From contig JAGQHQ010000002.1 of assembly GCA_020431705.1 (NCBI GenBank), positions 1-64,000 of the forward strand: a DNA stretch of 64,000 nucleotides. The letters run 5' to 3'. The position numbers and the translations under genes were made by a program. This document shows, one piece after another, positions 60,160-64,000 of the stretch. Source of the stretch: Candidatus Dependentiae bacterium (GTDB lineage: Bacteria; Babelota; Babeliae; Babelales; Vermiphilaceae). The first letter of the stretch is position 1; every line of letters starts with the position of its first letter. A model generated the notes under the pieces. That model saw nothing but the letters and a program-made list of their open reading frames with translations, ran no database searches and was not told the DNA's origin.

Positions 60160-61677
60160 ATGATGCCCATTACTTTAAGCTTTAAAAAATTAACAGATAA
60201 TAATGCGTCATGTTATGCGCTTATTATTGAACAAGGAAGTCTAGAACAAACACTTAAAAAGCATTTTAAAGCCGGTGATAGAGCACTTGTTAAAGCGCTG
60301 GCAGAAGAGAGAGATTTTGTTGGAAATAATGGGCAATTACTTTTGGTACCGGTTATGCATAATGGCAAACCAATAACCATTTTATTGTCTGGTATTGGGA
60401 AAAAAGAGGGTAAAGAGGCACTTAATTTTGAACGGTATCGCCGTGTGCTAGGCACGATAGTGCGCGTTGCAGAAAAAAATAAAATAGGTACTGTTGCTAT
60501 TCAACTGCCTGTGGCAAAATTATTTGATATGACGGACGAGGATGTTACGCAACAAACGGCAACGATTGTTGAAATGGCGGGTTATCATTTTGATGAATTT
60601 TTCACAGACGATGACAGAAAAATAATGACCCCAAAAGAAGTTATTTTGGTCAGTGATGCGCGTAATCAAAAAGAAATTCGTACAGCGTTAGATATAGGCA
60701 AGGTTATTGCGGAATCAGTTAATAAAGCGCGCTACTGGATTGATTTGCCACCAGCAAAACTTACTCCTGTTGATTTGGCTAAACATGCCCAAAAAATTGC
60801 AAAAGAAACGGGATTGAAAATAACGGTATTTGATGAGAGGGAGGTTACACAGATGGGAATGGGCGGCCTGGCTGGTGTTTCAAAAGGCTCTGAGCGTGAT
60901 TGTCAGTTGGTTATTTTGGAATATAAAACAACCAAAAAAAATGCAAAAACTATTGGTTTTGTTGGTAAGGGTATTACGTTTGATTCCGGTGGATTGAGTT
61001 TGAAACCGCCGGCATACATGGAAACAATGAAGGAAGATATGTCTGGTGCAGCAGCAGTAATTAGTACTATGCAGGCAATCGCAATTTTAAAACCAGATGT
61101 AAATGTTGTTGGTATTACGCCACTTTCGGAAAACTTACCGAGCGGATCTGCGACCAAGCCCGGTGATATTCTCAAATTTTATAATGGCAAAACTGCAGAG
61201 GTTAAAAATACTGATGCAGAGGGGCGTTTAGTTCTTGCTGATGCGCTTTCATATGCGGTTAAACATTGCAATCTTGATGCGATGATTGATATTGCAACAT
61301 TAACTGGTGCTTGTGCGTATGCGCTCGGGCCATTTTTTACTGGTCTTATGAGTCAGCACGAAGATTTGATTGACAAAATTTGTGATTCTGCTGAACGTAC
61401 GGGCGATCGTGTATGGGAATTGCCATTGCATGATGATTATAAACCGGCGATAAAATCACAGGTTGCAGATATTTCTAATGTTGGGAGTAAGCAGTATATG
61501 GCAGGTGCTATCACAGCAGGGCTTTTTTTGCAAAATTTTGTAGGTGACATGCCATGGGCACATTTAGATATTGCGGGAACTGCATTTAATGTTCCCGATA
61601 TTTCTTACTACCGCCCAGAGGGTGCGACAGGAGTCTCAGTTCGTTTGCTCATTGATTTGGCAATGCACTGGAAATAA
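60160..61677 (+). CDS. pepA: Leucyl aminopeptidase (M17 family)
   Basis: A cytoplasmic di-metal aminopeptidase for peptide turnover. I use the ATG at 60160, which has AGAGGTG 6 nt upstream. The 505-residue protein has an N-terminal macro-like domain, as in all M17 enzymes, then GKGITFDSGGLSLKP, ...MKEDMSGAAAV, ...ENLPSGSATKPGD and the diagnostic NTDAEGRLVLADAL. Metal-binding Asp, Lys and Glu are intact. A terminator shared with thyX follows. Confidence 0.95.
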   Translation: MMPITLSFKKLTDNNASCYALIIEQGSLEQTLKKHFKAGDRALVKALAEERDFVGNNGQLLLVPVMHNGKPITILLSGIGKKEGKEALNFERYRRVLGTIVRVAEKNKIGTVAIQLPVAKLFDMTDEDVTQQTATIVEMAGYHFDEFFTDDDRKIMTPKEVILVSDARNQKEIRTALDIGKVIAESVNKARYWIDLPPAKLTPVDLAKHAQKIAKETGLKITVFDEREVTQMGMGGLAGVSKGSERDCQLVILEYKTTKKNAKTIGFVGKGITFDSGGLSLKPPAYMETMKEDMSGAAAVISTMQAIAILKPDVNVVGITPLSENLPSGSATKPGDILKFYNGKTAEVKNTDAEGRLVLADALSYAVKHCNLDAMIDIATLTGACAYALGPFFTGLMSQHEDLIDKICDSAERTGDRVWELPLHDDYKPAIKSQVADISNVGSKQYMAGAITAGLFLQNFVGDMPWAHLDIAGTAFNVPDISYYRPEGATGVSVRLLIDLAMHWK

Positions 61678-61734
61678 ATTCGCATAAGTGTTGATTATGT
61701 AAAAACAAAAAAATACGTTGTAGAATAAGAAATG

Positions 61735-61762
61735 AAAAAGCCGACATTTGTCGGCTTTTCTT
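61735..61762. terminator. Bidirectional terminator between pepA and thyX
   Basis: AAAAGCCGACA and TGTCGGCTTTT form a nearly loopless perfect inverted repeat with A and T flanks. It can end transcription from both convergent genes. Confidence 0.85.
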
Positions 61763-62553
61763 CATAAGTCCAGTATTTGCTTTAATGTTGGAATTTCTTT
61801 ATTTAAATTTAAATCGGGTCGATGCACTTCTTGCCATGCCGTAAGTGCAACAGGAAAGTGTGGAAATGCCATGTGCAACATTGCTTTTGCATACTGTTGA
61901 ATTTCCCATTGCGCACCTTCATGCCAGCGGAGCTTTATAAAATGCATGAGTGAGTGTAAGTTACACGTAAAAATAAATTGTGTATATAAACTAACGGGTA
62001 AGACGCCTCGTGCAAGTTCTCTGCACACACCAGTATCTAGTAGCTCGTGGTAGGTTTTGAGTGCAAGTTCCAGAGATGCCAAATATTTTTTTTTTAATGT
62101 TTTATTTTCAAACGATTTGGCAGAAGCTTGTTTATTTGTTTTATCTTGTGTACGCCATTTGACTGGTACATAAAACTCTTCTTTGGCTTTTGCATATCGA
62201 TAACTAATTTCGTTATATGAATTCATACGATGTCGCATCCACTGTCTACCAACAAAAATGGGACATTTTACACGAAACGAAAGTTGATTGTGTTCAAATG
62301 GACTGGTATGTGCGTGTTTAATCAAAAATTTAATAAGATGTATATCACGCTCAGTTACTTCAGTTACAACTTTACCATATGATACGCGTGCTGCATTAAC
62401 AATGTCAACATCAGAGCCAGATATACGAATAAGCTCAAGCGAACTGATACCATCTTTAAGCGGATCAACTTTTTGTCTTGGTGTTATAGCTATTTGGTTT
62501 GTATTTATTGCAGATTTATAAGAGTTTTGTGTATTCACTTTTCGGTTTGTCAT
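61762..62553 (-). CDS. thyX: FAD-dependent thymidylate synthase
   Basis: ThyX makes dTMP using flavin and methylene-tetrahydrofolate, replacing ThyA. The signature RHRxxSxNExSxRY is complete in RHRMNSYNEISYRY. FEHNQLSFRVKCPIFVGRQW precedes it. The later RGVLPVSLYTQFIFTCNLHSLMHFIKLR holds the substrate-binding Arg and Asn. The 263-residue length fits. AAGGAGC precedes the ATG. thyX is common in reduced and slow-growing bacteria. Confidence 0.96.
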   Translation of the reverse strand: MTNRKVNTQNSYKSAINTNQIAITPRQKVDPLKDGISSLELIRISGSDVDIVNAARVSYGKVVTEVTERDIHLIKFLIKHAHTSPFEHNQLSFRVKCPIFVGRQWMRHRMNSYNEISYRYAKAKEEFYVPVKWRTQDKTNKQASAKSFENKTLKKKYLASLELALKTYHELLDTGVCRELARGVLPVSLYTQFIFTCNLHSLMHFIKLRWHEGAQWEIQQYAKAMLHMAFPHFPVALTAWQEVHRPDLNLNKEIPTLKQILDL

Positions 62554-62636
62554 AGTGCTCCTTGCTATAAAAATATGCGGTCATTTTTTTGTATTGTACA
62601 GATAGCAGAAATTTTATGTACAAAAAGCATTGCGAG

Positions 62637-63695
62637 TCAAATAGCCTTGAAGTAAGCACATGGTATCCCATTGATTATTTTACTAGTTTGTTGATATTTA
62701 TTTGTATCAATGTCTTTTTTAAATTTGATTGACCATTTATTATTTTTTTCTTCTACAAGAGTTCCATGATATGGGGTAATGCAAGAGTCTGGTGATAGGC
62801 GAATTCCAAATTTTTTATCAATATATTTACTAAAATGTAGTGTTAGGCGTATATGATTACCGTATATGCTATTGTGAGAAAATATTTCATCCAAAAATTT
62901 CCTCATTCTACTTTGTCTGGCCATGAGCTTAACAGCAATATCTTTAACAGATTTTTTTTGTATTATTTTTTTACCCTCTTGATAATCAAATTCTAGTAAA
63001 ATTCTTTGTTTTAGTGTTTCAGGTAGATTGTATTCAATGCTTGTTATAAAATCATCATTGTTTGGAGGATAACTATCAACGATGTTACGCATTGTCTTCT
63101 GGGCATTTTTAAGATCAACATTATAGAGGATCATATGTGACATATCCTGAGTTGTAATTAACGTAATGTATGCTAAATCTTGAGAAAGCTTTTTGAGTGT
63201 TGCTTCGTAGGTGCTAATTTCGTCATCAGTAACGTCAAAGAATTCACCAAAAAAAGTACCATCGCAAAAAATGGTTATATGTGCGCCTGGCTCATATATT
63301 CGAGAAATATCTTGGAAAATTGTATTGAGATATTCAAGTGATTTACGCTCTGCCATATCTGCACTTGTACTAATTACTTTTTTTTCAATGTTCTTTGATT
63401 TAAATGGGAATCCGACAACCAAAAATGCTAGTGGTGTTTTATGCGAGACAAAGGTGTTTATTTGTTGTATAAAAGCCTCTACGCCCTGGGCATGCTCTGG
63501 TTTCTGCTGTATGCCTTGACTAATGCTGCACTGATCTATATCAAATGTAATACGATGTTGCTCTAATATGGAGTAAATATGTTTAGCTACCATATAGCTA
63601 TTATTTTTTTTGTATAAAAATAATAATATCACACTTGTCATTAGGGAAAATGTTAGCGCGATAATGAAAATGGTAGAGTGTTTTTTTGATACCAT
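62637..63695 (-). CDS. Membrane-anchored DIT1/PvcA-family (isocyanide synthase-like) protein
   Basis: The 352-residue protein has an N-terminal membrane segment (IFIIALTFSLMTSVILLFLY). The rest matches the pyoverdine/dityrosine biosynthesis family: VVGFPFKSKN (96-102), ADMAERKSLEYLN, YEPGAHITIFCDGTFFGEFF (about 135-153), DDEISTYEATL, then C-terminal HIRLTLHFSK...KFGIRL and TPYHGTLVE. PvcA-type members convert an amino acid to an isocyanide, while DIT1 acts in yeast spore-wall dityrosine synthesis. The anchor is not usual in the enzymes I know. Another member starts 63 bp upstream on the same strand. The substrate is unknown. Confidence 0.85.
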   Translation of the reverse strand: MVSKKHSTIFIIALTFSLMTSVILLFLYKKNNSYMVAKHIYSILEQHRITFDIDQCSISQGIQQKPEHAQGVEAFIQQINTFVSHKTPLAFLVVGFPFKSKNIEKKVISTSADMAERKSLEYLNTIFQDISRIYEPGAHITIFCDGTFFGEFFDVTDDEISTYEATLKKLSQDLAYITLITTQDMSHMILYNVDLKNAQKTMRNIVDSYPPNNDDFITSIEYNLPETLKQRILLEFDYQEGKKIIQKKSVKDIAVKLMARQSRMRKFLDEIFSHNSIYGNHIRLTLHFSKYIDKKFGIRLSPDSCITPYHGTLVEEKNNKWSIKFKKDIDTNKYQQTSKIINGIPCAYFKAI

Positions 63696-63758
63696 AGCTG
63701 TTTATCTTTCTTTCTATGTAAATATCTTTTTCTACATATGTAATATAGCGGTAGTGTG

Positions 63759-64000
63759 TTATTTTGATTGTGTAGCATCAACGTAATTTAACAAAAATCC
63801 ACCGTACTTGTATTGTTTTACTGGGAATTTTTTGACTAGATATCTATCGGTCAGTGTTACACTTTCCTTGTTAACGACAGGTGTCTTGTGCCATGGTGTA
63901 CCACGTACATTAAGTGTGGCCTGTAATCCAAGTTTTTCTTTGCTTCCATGAATAGAAGCGCGAATGTATTCTGTCTTGTAATTGGGTATTTCTTTTTCCA
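63759..64000 (-). CDS. Second DIT1/PvcA-family protein, C-terminal fragment at the window edge
   Basis: A minus-strand frame is open from the window end to a TAA at 63759-63761. The 79 visible residues include YIRASIHGSKEKLGLQ and RGTPWHKTPVV, which parallel HIRLTLHFSK...KFGIRL and TPYHGTLVE in the next gene. The TPWH form is the more canonical PvcA version. Only 63 bp separate the two genes, so they are probably one operon. The 5' part lies beyond 64000. Confidence 0.75.
   Translation of the reverse strand, partial: EKEIPNYKTEYIRASIHGSKEKLGLQATLNVRGTPWHKTPVVNKESVTLTDRYLVKKFPVKQYKYGGFLLNYVDATQSK

Overview
The window is AT-rich, gene-dense bacterial DNA. It carries housekeeping genes of a Gram-negative cell with a peptidoglycan wall (rodA, an amidase, NlpC/P60 and C39-like peptidases, an LolC-type permease, psd/pssA). 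Between them lies an unusually large number of orphan proteins that begin with a signal peptide or a single N-terminal membrane segment. Low GC, ThyX instead of ThyA, an archaeal/eukaryote-type glycyl-tRNA synthetase, ankyrin-like and other host-interaction-like exported proteins, and scattered rather than operonic housekeeping genes all suggest a reduced-genome, host-associated bacterium. Candidatus Dependentiae (TM6) is my best guess; this is inference, as no rRNA is present to test it.

Layout. 1-7650: the end of an IS5-like transposase that runs into a truncated exported gene, small exported Cys-rich and acidic proteins, galU, pheS, tRNA-Phe, a coiled-coil exported protein, a decayed second copy of the IS end, more exported proteins and a TPR protein. 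7651-20340: dnaE, a beta-propeller-like exported protein, yicC, yebC, ruvB, rodA, an ATP-cone/nuclease fusion, small membrane proteins, tRNA-Pro, two LiaF-like membrane proteins and tRNA-His. 20598-31520: uvrA, a tandem pair of exported macro-domain-like paralogues, an exported helical protein, mutS and a second tandem pair of small exported Cys-containing paralogues. 31704-38340: rplU, a TrkA/KtrA-type protein, a VTT-family membrane protein, glyS, a membrane-anchored HtrA protease, tlyA and two tRNA-Arg genes. 38616-50051: exported orphans, psd-pssA, an ankyrin-like protein, a cell-wall peptidase cluster including an amidase split by a frameshift at A10, dnaA, and a secreted protein with kinase-like motifs. 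50048-64000: pgk, a lolC-like permease, a lipoprotein with rpiB, an exported FtsH-like AAA protein whose HEAGH site reads HQTGH, an exported thioredoxin reductase-thioredoxin fusion followed by a secreted hydrolase and a thioredoxin-fold protein, pepA, thyX, and two adjacent DIT1/PvcA (isocyanide synthase) family genes, the second cut by the window end.

The most interesting material is the envelope and secreted proteome: the PvcA-like pair, the macro-like pair, the pseudo-protease FtsH relative, the exported redox set (56734-60003) and the split amidase. Most gene starts given here were moved downstream of the longest open frame, to a codon that has a good Shine-Dalgarno sequence and gives a clean signal peptide. 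All family calls rest on motif recognition without database searches.
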